Shown: one piece after another, positions 36,567 through 46,492 of the stretch | How the letters are laid out: each line of letters begins with the position of its first letter | Numbering within the stretch: position 1 is the stretch's first letter | From: Candidatus Eiseniibacteriota bacterium | GTDB lineage: Bacteria; Orphanbacterota; Orphanbacteria; Orphanbacterales; Orphanbacteraceae | Direction: 5' to 3' | Length of the DNA: 64,000 bases | Assembly (NCBI GenBank): GCA_029262235.1 | Contig: JAJCZU010000007.1 | Coordinates: 123,630-187,629 of the forward strand | The notes under the pieces: model-generated | Database searches by the model: none | Told to the model about the DNA's origin: nothing | Seen by the model: the letters and a program-made list of their open reading frames with translations, nothing else | Made by a program: the position numbers and the translations under genes

Positions 36567-37928
36567 TCAGGCCGTCAAACGTTCGGTCATGTCGTCGATG
36601 CGATTGCGAAAGTGTTCGTCCGCCTTCAGCAGCCGTTCGATCTTCTGACAGGCGTGCAGTACCGTGGAATGATCCCGGCCGCCGAAGCGCGCGCCGATCT
36701 GGCTCAGCGAAAGCCCGCCGAGTTCGCGCGTGAAATACATCGCAACCTGGCGCGCGAGGGCGATTTGCGCCGTTCGTCTCTTCGACATGATCGCCTCTTC
36801 CGAGACGTCGTACTCCTCCGACGCGATCTTCACGATGTCTTTGATCGACGCTTTGTTCGTGCGCTGCGACAGGAAGTCCTTGAGCACGTTTCTGGCGAGT
36901 TCGACGTCCATATCCTGTCCGCTGAGCGAAGAGAACGCGAGAAGCCTGACAAGCGACCCTTCGAGCTGCCTGATGTTCGAGCGAACGGACTTCGCGATAA
37001 ACTGCAGCACGTCGTCAGGAATCGACAGCTTCTCTTCTTCCGCCTTCTTGCGCAGAATCGCGATCCTTGTTTCGAGATCGGGGAGGCTGATGTCTGCTAC
37101 GAGGCCCCACTCGAAACGCGATACGAGCCGTTCTTCGAGATTGATTTCCTTCGGAGGACGGTCGCTCGTCATCACGATCTGTTTGTGATTGTTATAGAGA
37201 GCATTGAATGTATGGAAGAACTCTTCCTGCGTACTCTCTTTGCCGGCCAGGAACTGAATGTCGTCGATCAGAAGGACGTCGACGCTGCGATAGCGCTCTT
37301 TGAAATTGAGCGTGTTGCCGCGCTGGATCGACGAGATCATCTCGTTCATGAAGCTCTCGGCGGATACATAATGAATACGCGCCGCCGGGTTCTTCTCCTG
37401 CATCTTGTTGCCGACAGCCTGCAGGATATGCGTTTTTCCGAGCCCCACGCCGCCGTACACGAAGAGCGGGTTGTACACCTGCGCGGGTTTCTCGGCAACC
37501 GCCTGAGCGGCCGCATGCGCGAACTCGTTCGATTTCCCCACGACGAAACTGTCGAAACTGAAGCGCCGGTTGAGCTGCGTGCTGCCCGATTGCGGCGGGA
37601 ACGCGATCCCGTTCACCGGCGCGTTATTGCCGGGAGCGGTCGCCGGGCGCGCCTCGGGGACCGTGCGCGCGTCAGGATGCTCCGAGACGGAGTAATCGAC
37701 GACGACCTCGGACCGGCCGAGCGTCTCGCAGAGCGTGCTCACGATCAGTGTGTGGTAGTTCTCCTTGAGCCAGTCGGCAAAAAGGCGGTTCGGGACCTGA
37801 ATACGGACACCTTCGGCAGAGTACGCCGCGCAGCGCGTGGGTAGAAACCACGCCTCGAAGGTCTGTTCGGGTACAAAATGCTGGATGCGACGGAGAGTTT
37901 CCGCCCACACTTCGGAGGGTGATGACAT
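36567..37928 (-). CDS. dnaA: Chromosomal replication initiator protein DnaA
   Basis: 453-aa AAA+ initiator that binds DnaA boxes and melts the origin. N-terminal domain I (SSPSEVWAETLRRIQHFV), Walker A GGVGLGKTHILQAVGN, Walker B VDVLLIDDIQFL and the domain IV signature GGRDHSTVLHACQKIERLL are all visible. ATG 37928 has GAGGA about 9 nt upstream and gives the usual length. Upstream in-frame starts fall in DnaA-box-like sequence. It is divergent from rpmH, with DnaA boxes between, and is separated from dnaN by about 6.8 kb. Confidence 0.97.
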   Translation of the reverse strand: MSSPSEVWAETLRRIQHFVPEQTFEAWFLPTRCAAYSAEGVRIQVPNRLFADWLKENYHTLIVSTLCETLGRSEVVVDYSVSEHPDARTVPEARPATAPGNNAPVNGIAFPPQSGSTQLNRRFSFDSFVVGKSNEFAHAAAQAVAEKPAQVYNPLFVYGGVGLGKTHILQAVGNKMQEKNPAARIHYVSAESFMNEMISSIQRGNTLNFKERYRSVDVLLIDDIQFLAGKESTQEEFFHTFNALYNNHKQIVMTSDRPPKEINLEERLVSRFEWGLVADISLPDLETRIAILRKKAEEEKLSIPDDVLQFIAKSVRSNIRQLEGSLVRLLAFSSLSGQDMDVELARNVLKDFLSQRTNKASIKDIVKIASEEYDVSEEAIMSKRRTAQIALARQVAMYFTRELGGLSLSQIGARFGGRDHSTVLHACQKIERLLKADEHFRNRIDDMTERLTA

Positions 37929-38363
37929 GGGAAGCATTCCTCGGAGGTTGGCATCGGCAAAAACTGTCCACACGGCGGAGCGAAGTTATCCACAGAGCCG
38001 GACAGTTTTTCCCAATGAGAGACCATAGTATCCCCAGGTTATCCACAGGTTGGATAACGATCGATCTTGTTGAGCTGTAGAGAGTTAGATCTAAAAAGCC
38101 GAGAGGCTCGCGATCGAGTTGTCCCCAGATCGCTGTGGATTTGTGCAAAACCCCGGTGCAGGAAGAGAAAAACCAGTTAATCTGGCGAATTCACGAACCC
38201 CAGGGGCTGAGAAGCTGTTTCTCAGCCGGAGGCAGAGAATAGCACGCGGCAAAAATCAGGCGCAAGGGGATTTCTGACGAAAACCGAGAAAACTGGATGA
38301 TTCACAGCTCGTTCCCGACTATTCTATCCGGACGGGCGATCCGGAGGGCGGTTTCTTTTCCGC

Positions 38364-38393
38364 TTGACGTGATTCGGATACCCTACCTAAACT
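38364..38393 (+). promoter_or_regulatory. Probable rpmH promoter
   Basis: TTGACG (38364-38369) and TAAACT (38388-38393) are separated by 18 bp and lie 80 bp upstream of the rpmH start. The -35 box matches the consensus in five of six bases. Confidence 0.5.
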
Positions 38394-38417
38394 ACGTAAG
38401 TTCGGAGATTTGTCCGT

Positions 38418-38443
38418 GGCCGCCTGGGCGGCCGCGTTTGTTT
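38418..38443 (+). terminator. Terminator-like hairpin in the rpmH leader
   Basis: GGCCGCC-TG-GGCGGCC (38418-38433) is a perfect inverted repeat followed within three bases by TTTGTTT. It lies between the predicted rpmH promoter and its start codon, so it could attenuate the ribosomal-protein operon or end a short leader RNA. Confidence 0.45.
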
Positions 38444-38473
38444 ATGAACCACTCAATGATGGAGAATTGACGC

Positions 38474-38608
38474 GTGAAGCGCACATTCCAACCGAGCAAC
38501 ATCAGAAGAAAGCGTACACACGGTTTCCGTTCGCGCATGAAGACCCGTGCGGGTCGCGCCATATTGAACCGTCGTCGTGCAAAGGGACGCAAGCGTCTGA
38601 CCGTCTAA
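38474..38608 (+). CDS. rpmH: Ribosomal protein bL34
   Basis: 44-aa basic protein of the large ribosomal subunit. The sequence opens [18 protein letters not shown] and ends KGRKRLTV, which is diagnostic of bL34. It starts at GTG, with GGAG 9 nt upstream (38461-38464). It is the first gene of the conserved rpmH-rnpA-yidD-yidC-khpB-mnmE-mnmG-rsmG run. Confidence 0.96.
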   Translation: MKRTFQPSNIRRKRTHGFRSRMKTRAGRAILNRRRAKGRKRLTV

Positions 38609-38640
38609 TCAGCATCCTTTTGTGATGCAATGAGCGGAAA

Positions 38641-39003
38641 GTGTGCCAAAGGCTGCGCCCCGAATACCGACTTCGCAGGAAGAGCGATTTCGATCGCGTC
38701 TTCGCCGACAGAAGTGTCGCGAGAAGCCGGATGTTCAATCTCTACTTTCGGGAGCGGGAAGAAACCCATCTGCCTTCGGCCCGCGCGGCTTTCGTCGTAA
38801 GCAGGAAGATCGGCAATTCCGTCGTACGCAATCGAATCAAGCGCCTCCTGCGGGAGTCGTTTCGAAAGATCAGACCCGGCATCCACGATCGTCATCGTTA
38901 CGATCTCGTTTTTGTAGCCCATCGTGATTTTTCCGATTGCCGATCTCATGAAATCGAACGGGAGATGCGCCGTATGATCGGCCATCTCGGATGGATCGAG
39001 TGA
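38641..39003 (+). CDS. rnpA: Ribonuclease P protein component
   Basis: 120-aa basic protein that assists the RNase P RNA in tRNA 5' processing. The family motif is visible as [25 protein letters not shown], preceded by [11 protein letters not shown]. The GTG at 38641 gives the usual length. Its stop overlaps a GTG start of yidD (GTGA). Confidence 0.94.
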   Translation: MCQRLRPEYRLRRKSDFDRVFADRSVARSRMFNLYFREREETHLPSARAAFVVSRKIGNSVVRNRIKRLLRESFRKIRPGIHDRHRYDLVFVAHRDFSDCRSHEIEREMRRMIGHLGWIE

Positions 39004-39218
39004 CAGGTCTACTTATCAGATTGATCCGCGGCTACCAGCGGTTCCTGTCTCCCCTGTTCCGTCCCGCGTGCCGGTTTCATCCCACCTGCTCCGCATTCGC
39101 GATCGAAGCACTCGAACGCCACGGACTTCTACGAGGTTCGTGGCTTGCGTGCAAACGGATCGTGAGCTGCCATCCGCTTCATCCGGGCGGGCACGACCCC
39201 GTTCCGGACAAACAGTAG
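39000..39218 (+). CDS. yidD: Membrane protein insertion efficiency factor YidD
   Basis: 72-aa amphipathic protein of the YidD family. [17 protein letters not shown] and the cysteine-bearing [15 protein letters not shown] plus HPGGHDPVP are diagnostic. It is thought to sit at the inner membrane and help YidC or Sec insertion. GTG 39000 overlapping the rnpA stop is preferred; an in-frame ATG at 38991 is the alternative. Confidence 0.93.
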   Translation: MTGLLIRLIRGYQRFLSPLFRPACRFHPTCSAFAIEALERHGLLRGSWLACKRIVSCHPLHPGGHDPVPDKQ

Positions 39219-39282
39219 AGACGGTTTCGACGAAACCGGGCCGCCCGCTGCGGGCTCGCCCCTCGAAAGTGTTAACGAATCC

Positions 39283-41115
39283 ATGAATCGTCGAGCCATT
39301 CTGGCTATTCTTCTGTCTACGCTGGCCATTCTGGCGTACGAAATGTTCTTTCTCCCGAAGGCGCCGCCACGGGGGACGGAACAGGAAATCGCCGGAAGGG
39401 CGATCGATCCGCTCGTGGGGGAACAGGTTCCCGGTATCGAGTCGGGCGACCCGCCCGCGGAATTCAATTCCGCGCCGGAAGCGACACCGCGCGATGGCTC
39501 CGGCCGCGCTGACGAGTCCGGCCAGGCCGCCACGCCGGCCGCCCCGCTCACGGACGATCCGGTCGCGCCGAAGACGGTCACGGTCGAAACGCCCCTCTAT
39601 CGAGTCAAGATCAACACCCGCGGCGGCGTCGTGCAGTCCGCCGAACTCCTTCAATACGAAAACGACGAACGCGACGGGCCGGTGCAGCTCGTTGCCCCCG
39701 ACAGTCCGGGCGGGCTCACGCTTTCGCTCGCGACGAAAGAGGGCAATGTCGCACTCGACAATCTCGTCTTTCGCGCGAACCGCGACCGCATTCAGATCAG
39801 CGATCCCGCCGGGTCCGAATCGCTCGTACTCGAGCAGCGCCTCGCGACGGGCATCACGATCAGGCGCACATTCACGTTCACGGGCGAATCGTATCGCGTC
39901 GACCTTCGCCAGGAGATCGCGCGCGAAACGGGAAGCCAGGAAGTCTTTTCGTACAAGCTCGCGTGGAAGCCGGGCGTCGCGGTCACGGAAGGCCGTCCCG
40001 AGTTCGAAAAGGATCAGGTGGGCGCGGCTACCATGGCCGGTACGGACATCGTGCGGGATGCGACGCGCAAGATCGACGAAGAAGGCAAGCTTCATCCCAG
40101 CAACGTCAAATGGACGGCGATCAAGGGCAAGTATTTCGCGGTAGCCCTCCAGTTCGACGGCGACCCCGGCGCGGAAGTGCTCGTGCGCAAAGCCCCCGCG
40201 GTCGACCGGGCCTGGTTCGAAGCCAAGATTCCGATTCGCTCGCCGATGGGCTCCAGCGATTCATTCGGCCTTTATCTCGTGCCTCTCGACTACGAAATCC
40301 TTCTGGCGGAAGGCCACGGCCTCGAACGCATGCTCGATCTCGGGTGGGCGATCATCGCGCCGATCTCTCACCTGCTTCTCAAGTTCATGAACTTCGTCTA
40401 CAAGTTCATCCCGAACTACGGCTGGGTGATCATCATCGTGTCCGTGGTTTCGAAGCTGATTCTGCATCCGCTGAGCCGCAAACAGTTCCAGTCGATGAAA
40501 GACATGCAGAAGGTCCAGGGGCCGATGACGAAGCTTCGCGAGAAGCACAAGGACAACCCGCAGAAGCTGAACAAAGAGATGATGGAGCTCTACAAGCGGG
40601 AAGGGATCAACCCGATGGGCGGTTGCTTCCCGATGCTGCTGCAGATGCCTGTCTTCCTCGCGCTCTTTCAGGTGCTCAACAAGACGATCGAGCTCCGGCA
40701 CGCGCCCTGGTTCGGCTGGATCAACGATCTCAGCCGGCCCGAAGTATTATTCGAAATGCCGTTTCCGATTCCGTTTCTCGGCTCAGGATTCAGCCTGCTC
40801 CCGATCGTGATGGGCGGCCTGATGTTCTGGCAGCAGAAGATGTCGACAGTCGATCCGCGTCAGAAGGCCATGGTCTACATGATGCCGATTCTGTTCACGT
40901 TCCTGTTCTACAGGTTCCCGTCGGGGCTCGTCCTCTACTGGCTCGTGAACAACGTGATGTCGATCGCCCAGCAACGCAGTATTCATAAGGCGAGCGACGC
41001 ACCGAAAGACGCGGACGCCGCAGTACCCCAACCAGCCGCCGGAAACCCTTCCAAGCCCGGCAAGGCGAACGCGCGCGCAAAGAAGTCGCGCGCGACAGCA
41101 AAGGAGATTACATGA
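39283..41115 (+). CDS. yidC: Membrane protein insertase YidC
   Basis: 610-aa Gram-negative-type YidC/Oxa1 insertase. An N-terminal membrane anchor (AILAILLSTLAILAYEMFFL) is followed by a Pro/Ala/Glu-rich linker and a large periplasmic beta-sandwich domain (about 90-340). The five-helix insertase core follows, with ILHPLSRKQFQSMKDMQKVQGPM and the membrane segment MGGCFPMLLQMPVFLALFQVL. A basic Lys/Ala tail ends the protein. It inserts membrane proteins alone or with SecYEG. The stop overlaps the khpB start by 4 bp. Confidence 0.95.
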   Translation: MNRRAILAILLSTLAILAYEMFFLPKAPPRGTEQEIAGRAIDPLVGEQVPGIESGDPPAEFNSAPEATPRDGSGRADESGQAATPAAPLTDDPVAPKTVTVETPLYRVKINTRGGVVQSAELLQYENDERDGPVQLVAPDSPGGLTLSLATKEGNVALDNLVFRANRDRIQISDPAGSESLVLEQRLATGITIRRTFTFTGESYRVDLRQEIARETGSQEVFSYKLAWKPGVAVTEGRPEFEKDQVGAATMAGTDIVRDATRKIDEEGKLHPSNVKWTAIKGKYFAVALQFDGDPGAEVLVRKAPAVDRAWFEAKIPIRSPMGSSDSFGLYLVPLDYEILLAEGHGLERMLDLGWAIIAPISHLLLKFMNFVYKFIPNYGWVIIIVSVVSKLILHPLSRKQFQSMKDMQKVQGPMTKLREKHKDNPQKLNKEMMELYKREGINPMGGCFPMLLQMPVFLALFQVLNKTIELRHAPWFGWINDLSRPEVLFEMPFPIPFLGSGFSLLPIVMGGLMFWQQKMSTVDPRQKAMVYMMPILFTFLFYRFPSGLVLYWLVNNVMSIAQQRSIHKASDAPKDADAAVPQPAAGNPSKPGKANARAKKSRATAKEIT

Positions 41116-42110
41116 ACAGCGTCGTCGCCGAAGGTCGTACCTACGAGGAAGCCGTCGAGCAGGCCATTCAGAAGCTCGGCGTGCGCATCGACCAGGTCGA
41201 AGTCGACGTGATGGAGGAGAAGCGCGGGATGCTCTTCGGACTCTTCGGCGGAAAAGTGAAAGTGCGCGTGACGCACCAGAGCTCGACCGAAGATCGCATC
41301 GACGAAATCCTCTCCGGCATCATGAAGCATATGGCGATTCCGTCGCAGGTCGAAGTGGCCAAGCGCGGCCCCGACTATCTCGTGAACATCGGCACCGTCG
41401 ATTCCGACGGCCTGCTGATCGGCAAGCGCGGCGAAACGCTGCACGCGCTCGAACACCTCGTCAATCGCATCGTGCACAAGGACCCCACGGAACGCGGCCG
41501 GATCACGGTCGATGTGTCGGGGTATCGTGCGCGCCGCGACGACCAGCTGAAGACGCAGGCGGCCAGCATGGCGAAGAAAGTGCGCGAGACCGGACGTGAA
41601 ATGTCGACCGACCCGCTCTACTCGCCCGACCGGCGCGTGATTCATCTCGCGCTGACGGACGCCGACGGCATCCGGACGTACACCGTGGGCGACGGCCTCG
41701 CACAGGCGGTTGTCGTCGCTCCGCAGGGATCCGGCAGCGGACCTCCGCGCGGCGGAAGGGGCGGACGCGGGCGTGGTGGTCGCGGACGCGGCCGAGGACG
41801 CGCGCAGGGCGGAGAGCGCCCGGCCGAGAATCGCGAAGCGGGCGCCGGCGCGGCTACCGCGAGCGGAGAACCGGCGAGGCCCGGAACGGGCAACCGTCCC
41901 GGCGGCCCCCCTGCCGGAGATGGTGAAAGTCCCGGACGCGGTGGTCGGGGACGAAGCCGCGGCGGACGCGGCCGGGGTCGTGGCGGTCGTGGACGCGGTC
42001 GTGGTCGCGGTCGTGGACGCGGTCCGGGGCCGGACGGCCAGTCCGACGGTCAGGGCGGCGGACAGCCGGGAGACGCGCGACGATCGGGCGGGGACAGCCC
42101 CCCCGAGTAA
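41112..42110 (+). CDS. khpB: KhpB/Jag RNA-binding protein with Arg-Gly-rich tail
   Basis: 332-aa protein. Residues 1-50 are the Jag-N domain, about 70-145 a KH domain (DSDGLLIGKRGETLHALEHLVN), and about 150-205 an R3H domain (MSTDPLYSPDRRVIHLALTD). These bind RNA in the Jag/KhpB family, linked to cell elongation and sRNA biology. Unusually, residues about 215-332 are a disordered Arg-Gly tail with many RGGRG and GRGRG units, broken by a Pro/Glu/Ala segment. That tail is encoded by repetitive GC-rich DNA (41750-41815, 41935-42030). The start overlaps yidC by 4 bp. Confidence 0.92.
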   Translation: MNSVVAEGRTYEEAVEQAIQKLGVRIDQVEVDVMEEKRGMLFGLFGGKVKVRVTHQSSTEDRIDEILSGIMKHMAIPSQVEVAKRGPDYLVNIGTVDSDGLLIGKRGETLHALEHLVNRIVHKDPTERGRITVDVSGYRARRDDQLKTQAASMAKKVRETGREMSTDPLYSPDRRVIHLALTDADGIRTYTVGDGLAQAVVVAPQGSGSGPPRGGRGGRGRGGRGRGRGRAQGGERPAENREAGAGAATASGEPARPGTGNRPGGPPAGDGESPGRGGRGRSRGGRGRGRGGRGRGRGRGRGRGPGPDGQSDGQGGGQPGDARRSGGDSPPE

Positions 42111-42121
42111 GATAGAGAACC

Positions 42122-43519
42122 ATGGCGAATCGGACTTATCGCGAGGGGGATACGATCGTCGCCCCCGCGACGGCGCCCGGTGTCGGCGCGCTTGCCGTCA
42201 TTCGAATCAGCGGCCCCGAGGCGGTCGCTGTTGCGGGCCGCGTCTTCCGGGGCGCCAGGGAAATCGACGCCGAGCGCCCGCGGCGCGTTCTGCACGGGCA
42301 TGTCGTGGCGCGTGACGGCGATCCGATCGACGAAGTTCTGCTCACTCTGTTTCGAGCCCCCCAGTCATTTACAGGTGAAGATTCTGCCGAGATCTCGTGC
42401 CATGGCGCGCCGTATCTCGTGCGCCGTATTCTGGTCCGCATCCAGGAGGAGGGGGCTCGTCTCGCTCTTCCCGGCGAGTTCACGCGTCGCGCATTCGCGA
42501 ACGGCCGCATCGACCTCGCCCAGGCGGAGTCCGTCGCCGACCTGATTCACGCGCAATCCGCCGGCGCCGCACGCGCCGCGCTGCGCCAGCTGCAGGGCAG
42601 GCTTTCCGCGCGCCTCCGGACGCTGCGTGACCCGCTGCTCCGCACGCTCGCGAATGTAGAGGCTGACCTCGACTTCGCCGCCGAGGAGGAAGTGCCGAGC
42701 TACGACCGCGGCGTGGTCGCGGAGCAGATCAAGGCGCTTCGCGATACACTGGAGCAGCTGATCGAAGAAGGCGTGCGCGGCCGGATCGTGCGCGATGGCG
42801 TGCGGGTCGTGCTCGCGGGCCGGCCGAACAGCGGCAAGTCGACGCTCTTCAACGCGCTGCTCGAGGAAGATCGCGCGATCGTGAGCGAAGAGGCCGGGAC
42901 CACGCGCGACGTGCTGCACGGAGATTTTGTCGTCAGCGGCATCGTATTTCATCTTTACGACACCGCCGGAATTCGCGAGGGTGAGGTGGGGCACGTCGAG
43001 CGAGAGGGTATGCGGCGGGCGCAGTCGACCGCGGCCGACCTTCGCGTTCTCGTCGTAGACGGCTCGATTCCCGCGCGGGCCGAAGACCTGGCCTTCGTGC
43101 GAGGCGCGGCCACGGAGGACGCGCCGGCGATTCTCGCACGCAACAAGAGCGACCTCGGCGACGCGTGGGGCAACGCGCGGGCCGGTGCAAGCGACGACGC
43201 GCCCGGCGTACTCTCCGGCGTCTCGATCAGCGCGAAGACGGGCGACGGGCTGGCCGCGCTCCGTCGCCTGCTGTTCGAGGCGGCGACGGGCGACGGCGAC
43301 GACTTCGTGGGCGAACCGCTCGTGACGAACACGAGACACATCGACCTGCTCCGGGACGCCACGCGTTCTCTCGGCGACGCCCTCGAACGGCTCGACGAAG
43401 GCGAACTTCTGGCGGAAGATCTACGGGCGGCGCTGGGCGCGCTGAATGAAATCACGGGCGACGGGACACGCGAGGAAGTCCTCGATATGATCTTCTCGTC
43501 GTTCTGCATCGGGAAGTGA
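42122..43519 (+). CDS. mnmE: tRNA modification GTPase MnmE
   Basis: 465-aa GTPase that works with MnmG to make the 5-carboxymethylaminomethyl group on wobble uridine of tRNA. The N-terminal formyl-THF-binding domain ([23 protein letters not shown]) is followed by helices. The inserted G domain has G1 [11 protein letters not shown]3 DTAGIRE and G4 NKSD. The C-terminal FCIGK carries the conserved cysteine. It starts 11 bp after khpB. Confidence 0.96.
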   Translation: MANRTYREGDTIVAPATAPGVGALAVIRISGPEAVAVAGRVFRGAREIDAERPRRVLHGHVVARDGDPIDEVLLTLFRAPQSFTGEDSAEISCHGAPYLVRRILVRIQEEGARLALPGEFTRRAFANGRIDLAQAESVADLIHAQSAGAARAALRQLQGRLSARLRTLRDPLLRTLANVEADLDFAAEEEVPSYDRGVVAEQIKALRDTLEQLIEEGVRGRIVRDGVRVVLAGRPNSGKSTLFNALLEEDRAIVSEEAGTTRDVLHGDFVVSGIVFHLYDTAGIREGEVGHVEREGMRRAQSTAADLRVLVVDGSIPARAEDLAFVRGAATEDAPAILARNKSDLGDAWGNARAGASDDAPGVLSGVSISAKTGDGLAALRRLLFEAATGDGDDFVGEPLVTNTRHIDLLRDATRSLGDALERLDEGELLAEDLRAALGALNEITGDGTREEVLDMIFSSFCIGK

Positions 43520-43548
43520 TCCGGACGGGAAGAAGCGAGAAAGAATCC

Positions 43549-45423
43549 ATGAACAGCACGTACGACATCATTGTAATCGGCGCCGGTCATGCCGGCGTGG
43601 AAGCGGCGCTCGCTCCCGCGCGCATGGGGCACACTGTGCTTCTGCTCACGATGGACGCGCACGCGATCGGACGCATGTCGTGCAACCCGGCGATCGGGGG
43701 GCTCGCGAAGGGACACCTGGTGCGCGAGATCGACGCGCTCGGGGGTGAAATGGCCCGCGCGATCGACGCGACCGGCATTCACTTCAAGATGCTGAACCAG
43801 AGCCGGGGTCCGGCCGTGCAGGGTCCGCGGGCCCAGGCCGACCGCGACGGATACTCGCGCTATCTCTGCGACGTCGTCGCGCGCGAGAAAAACATCACGG
43901 TCCACGAGGGCGAGGCGGCCGACCTCCTGGTCGAAGGCGCCCACGTGCGCGGCGTCGAAACGGCGAAGGGCGAAACGTTCGAAACGAACGCCGTGGTGCT
44001 GACCGCCGGCACATTCCTATCGGCGATCATGTATGTCGGCGATGCCGTGGCGCCCGGCGGACGAAGGGGCGAGCCGGCCGCCGAACGTCTCGGCGAGAAA
44101 ATGCGCTCGCTCGGTTTTCGCACGTCGCGCCTCAAAACGGGAACGCCCCCCCGCATCGCGCGCGCGAGCATCGACTGGTCGCGCACTGCCGAGCAGAAGC
44201 CCGACGACCCGCCGCGTCCGTTTTCGTTTCAAACACAAAGCATCGACCGTCCCCAGCTCTCGTGCTGGATCACGCGCACCGACGAAAGAACGCACGCCGT
44301 CATTCGCGGCGAGATCCACCGGTCGCCGATGTATACGGGCCGGATCGAAGGTACGGGGCCCCGCTACTGTCCCAGCATCGAAGACAAAGTCGTTCGTTTC
44401 GAAGAGAACGATTCCCATCACGTGTTTCTCGAAATCGAAGGCGGCGACTCCGACCTCGTCTACCCGAACGGACTATCGACTTCGCTTCCCGAAGACGCCC
44501 AGATCGCGATGCTGCGCACGATCCCCGGCCTCGAACAGTGTGAGATGAAGATCCCGGGCTACGCCGTGGAGTACGATTTCTTTCCCACCGATCAGATTCG
44601 CGCGTCACTCGAAACACGCGCGGTCGAAGGCCTTTATCTTGCGGGGCAGATGAACGGCACGTCCGGCTACGAAGAAGCCGCCGCGCAGGGATTGATCGCG
44701 GGGATCAACGCCGCGCGCAAACTGCAGGGCGAGGAGCCCGTGGTGCTGGCTCGGAGCGAAGCGTATATCGGCGTGCTGATCGACGACCTCATTACGTGCA
44801 TACCGACCGAACCGTATCGCATGTTCACTTCACGCGCCGAGCACCGCCTGCTTCTGCGCCATGATACCGCCGACGTGCGGCTGTCGCCTCTCGGTGCCCG
44901 CATCGGACTGCTGGACGAAGTGCACGCCGAGGCCGCGCGCGCGAAGGACGAAGCCGTCCGCGCCGAAATCGCGCTTCTCGAGCGCACCCGGATCGGTCGT
45001 GACGACGCTGCGTCTCTCGATGCCCGCTTCGATCGGGCCGCGATCAAGCCCGGCACCGCACTGGCCGCGATTCTTCGCCGGCCCGGCATCGGGCACGCCG
45101 ATATTCTTTCGTACCGGGGCGACGCCCCCGCGCCCACAGAATCCGTACGAAGCGAAGCCGAGGTGCGCGTCAAGTATGCCGGCTACGTCGAACGCCAGGA
45201 GAAGGCTGTCGAAAAGGTGCGCCGCATGAACAACCGCCGTATCCCCGCGCACTTCGACTACGAACGCGTGCGCGGCCTTTCGAAAGAAGGCTTCGAAAAG
45301 CTCGGTCGCTATCGCCCCGAAAGCGTCGGCACCGCATCTCGTGTCGAAGGCGTGACCCCCGCCGACCTCGCGCTTCTCATCGTTTATCTGGACAGGGGTG
45401 AGCGAGAGGCGGTTGCGACGTGA
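43549..45423 (+). CDS. mnmG: tRNA uridine 5-carboxymethylaminomethyl modification enzyme MnmG
   Basis: 624-aa FAD enzyme, partner of MnmE. The FAD-binding motif is [19 protein letters not shown], and [22 protein letters not shown] and [10 protein letters not shown] are GidA signatures. The C-terminal helical domain contains [21 protein letters not shown] 43549 with a GA-rich ribosome site is chosen; a GTG at 43516 overlapping the mnmE stop would add 11 residues. Its stop overlaps rsmG (GTGA). Confidence 0.96.
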   Translation: MNSTYDIIVIGAGHAGVEAALAPARMGHTVLLLTMDAHAIGRMSCNPAIGGLAKGHLVREIDALGGEMARAIDATGIHFKMLNQSRGPAVQGPRAQADRDGYSRYLCDVVAREKNITVHEGEAADLLVEGAHVRGVETAKGETFETNAVVLTAGTFLSAIMYVGDAVAPGGRRGEPAAERLGEKMRSLGFRTSRLKTGTPPRIARASIDWSRTAEQKPDDPPRPFSFQTQSIDRPQLSCWITRTDERTHAVIRGEIHRSPMYTGRIEGTGPRYCPSIEDKVVRFEENDSHHVFLEIEGGDSDLVYPNGLSTSLPEDAQIAMLRTIPGLEQCEMKIPGYAVEYDFFPTDQIRASLETRAVEGLYLAGQMNGTSGYEEAAAQGLIAGINAARKLQGEEPVVLARSEAYIGVLIDDLITCIPTEPYRMFTSRAEHRLLLRHDTADVRLSPLGARIGLLDEVHAEAARAKDEAVRAEIALLERTRIGRDDAASLDARFDRAAIKPGTALAAILRRPGIGHADILSYRGDAPAPTESVRSEAEVRVKYAGYVERQEKAVEKVRRMNNRRIPAHFDYERVRGLSKEGFEKLGRYRPESVGTASRVEGVTPADLALLIVYLDRGEREAVAT

Positions 45424-46079
45424 ACCGTCAGCTGACTCGAAACGCCGTGCAGCTCGCCGCGAAGCGCGGGATCACGCCCCCCGAGAACGCCGAAGCGCTT
45501 CTCTTCGATCTCATCAAGTTCATTCGCGACAAGGGCGACAAGATCCATCTCTTTTCCAAGCGGGACCTCGAGCCCGAGCGCCTGGTCGAAAATCATGTCT
45601 ATGATGCCATTGCGGGGCTCGCCTTCGCCGCGCCCAAAGAAGGCGCCCGCGTCGTCGACTTCGGCGCCGGAAGCGGCATCATCGCGATGACCTGGAAGAT
45701 TCTGCGCCCCGACCTCGAAGTCGCCCTGCTCGAGTCCCACGCCAAGAAGTGCTACTTCATGAACCGCGCGATCGAAGCCCTCAAGTTCTGGGGGACCGAA
45801 GTGTGGGAAGGGCGCGGCGAGGAACTCCAGGAAGCACGGCTTCGATGGGCCGATCTCGTGATCAGCCGCGGAGTGCCGAGCAGCGAAAAGAACCTGCGGA
45901 CGATGGAACTCATGCTGAGACCCCTCGGCGAAGTGCTCTTCTTCAAGGGGCCCGACACGATGCTCGACCTGCGCATGCGGATCGAGCCCGTCGAAACGCT
46001 CGCGATCGAGCGCGAAGAGAAGTCCTACCTGACCGAAGACAAACTCCGCTACTGGGTCATCGCCGTCCGGTGCGCTTGA
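45420..46079 (+). CDS. rsmG: 16S rRNA (guanine527-N7)-methyltransferase RsmG
   Basis: 219-aa class-I methyltransferase. The SAM-binding motif is [13 protein letters not shown], followed by [18 protein letters not shown], and [12 protein letters not shown] occupies the place of the conserved SRA-type loop. N-terminal helices with NKIHLF-like [14 protein letters not shown] fit RsmG. GTG 45420 overlaps the mnmG stop by 4 bp. The usual parA/parB genes do not follow; instead a convergent threonine synthase and hairpin elements do. Confidence 0.88.
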   Translation: MNRQLTRNAVQLAAKRGITPPENAEALLFDLIKFIRDKGDKIHLFSKRDLEPERLVENHVYDAIAGLAFAAPKEGARVVDFGAGSGIIAMTWKILRPDLEVALLESHAKKCYFMNRAIEALKFWGTEVWEGRGEELQEARLRWADLVISRGVPSSEKNLRTMELMLRPLGEVLFFKGPDTMLDLRMRIEPVETLAIEREEKSYLTEDKLRYWVIAVRCA

Positions 46080-46125
46080 CCGGATTCCCCCTCGTCCCTC
46101 GTCCCTCGTTCCGTTTGTGAAGAGA

Positions 46126-46219
46126 AGGCGCGGGGCCGCTGTTCTCCTCGACCGCCCGTCCTGGCCAAATGGCCAAGTACGGAGGCCGGGCGGATCCGTA
46201 GAACAGCGGCCCCGCGCCT
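46126..46219 (+). repeat. Hairpin element family 1, copy F
   Basis: The arms 46126-46145 and 46200-46219 are perfectly complementary over 20 bp and unrelated in sequence to the arms of the copies at 78-898. The core is shared: CTCGACCGC, TGGCCA-AA-TGGCCA, AGTACGGAGG and GGATCCG. The inner stem reads CCGCCCG / CGGGCGG here, where copies A and B have TC opposite TC, a compensatory change. Confidence 0.8.
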
Positions 46220-46311
46220 CCCCTCCGGCACGCGTGCCAGGGGGAGGAACGGGAGAGGCGGGGTGAATTCTTCCCTGCGCCCCGAATCGGTTTCTTCATG
46301 CGAGTGCGCTT

Positions 46312-46378
46312 GACCGGATTCCCCTCGCCCCTCGTCCTGGCGTACGGCCAATGGGCCTCGGGGCTCGGGGAACCGGTC
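46312..46378 (+). repeat. Short family-2-like hairpin, copy J
   Basis: Arms GACCGGATTCCCC and GGGGAACCGGTC pair with one bulge. The inside holds TCGCCCCTCGTCCTGGCG and GGCCAATGGGCCTCGGGG, resembling the outer blocks of the longer family-2 elements at 55.7, 56.1 and 63.9 kb with the middle missing. Confidence 0.55.
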
Positions 46379-46492
46379 TGCGCGTGCGAGAGGAATACGG
46401 AGGAGCCGTTGGCGGCCGAGTGAGCGGTGAGCTTCGGGCTGAGTGTCACTGGCGCAAGCCCCCCTCCAATGAGCGCGAACAAGCTTCGAATG

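Larger units (their letters stand above)
37929..38473. other. oriC region between dnaA and rpmH with DnaA boxes
   Basis: This 545-bp gap holds two perfect DnaA boxes TTATCCACA (37986-37994 and 38039-38047). Near matches are CTGTCCACA (37964-37972), GTTGGATAA (38049-38057), TTGTCCCCA (38119-38127) and TGTGGATTT (38134-38142). The stretch to the right is relatively AT-rich with AAAAAC and GAAAACC tracts. Location between divergent dnaA and rpmH matches origins or dnaA autoregulation sites in many bacteria. The rpmH promoter and leader lie at its right end. Confidence 0.8.
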
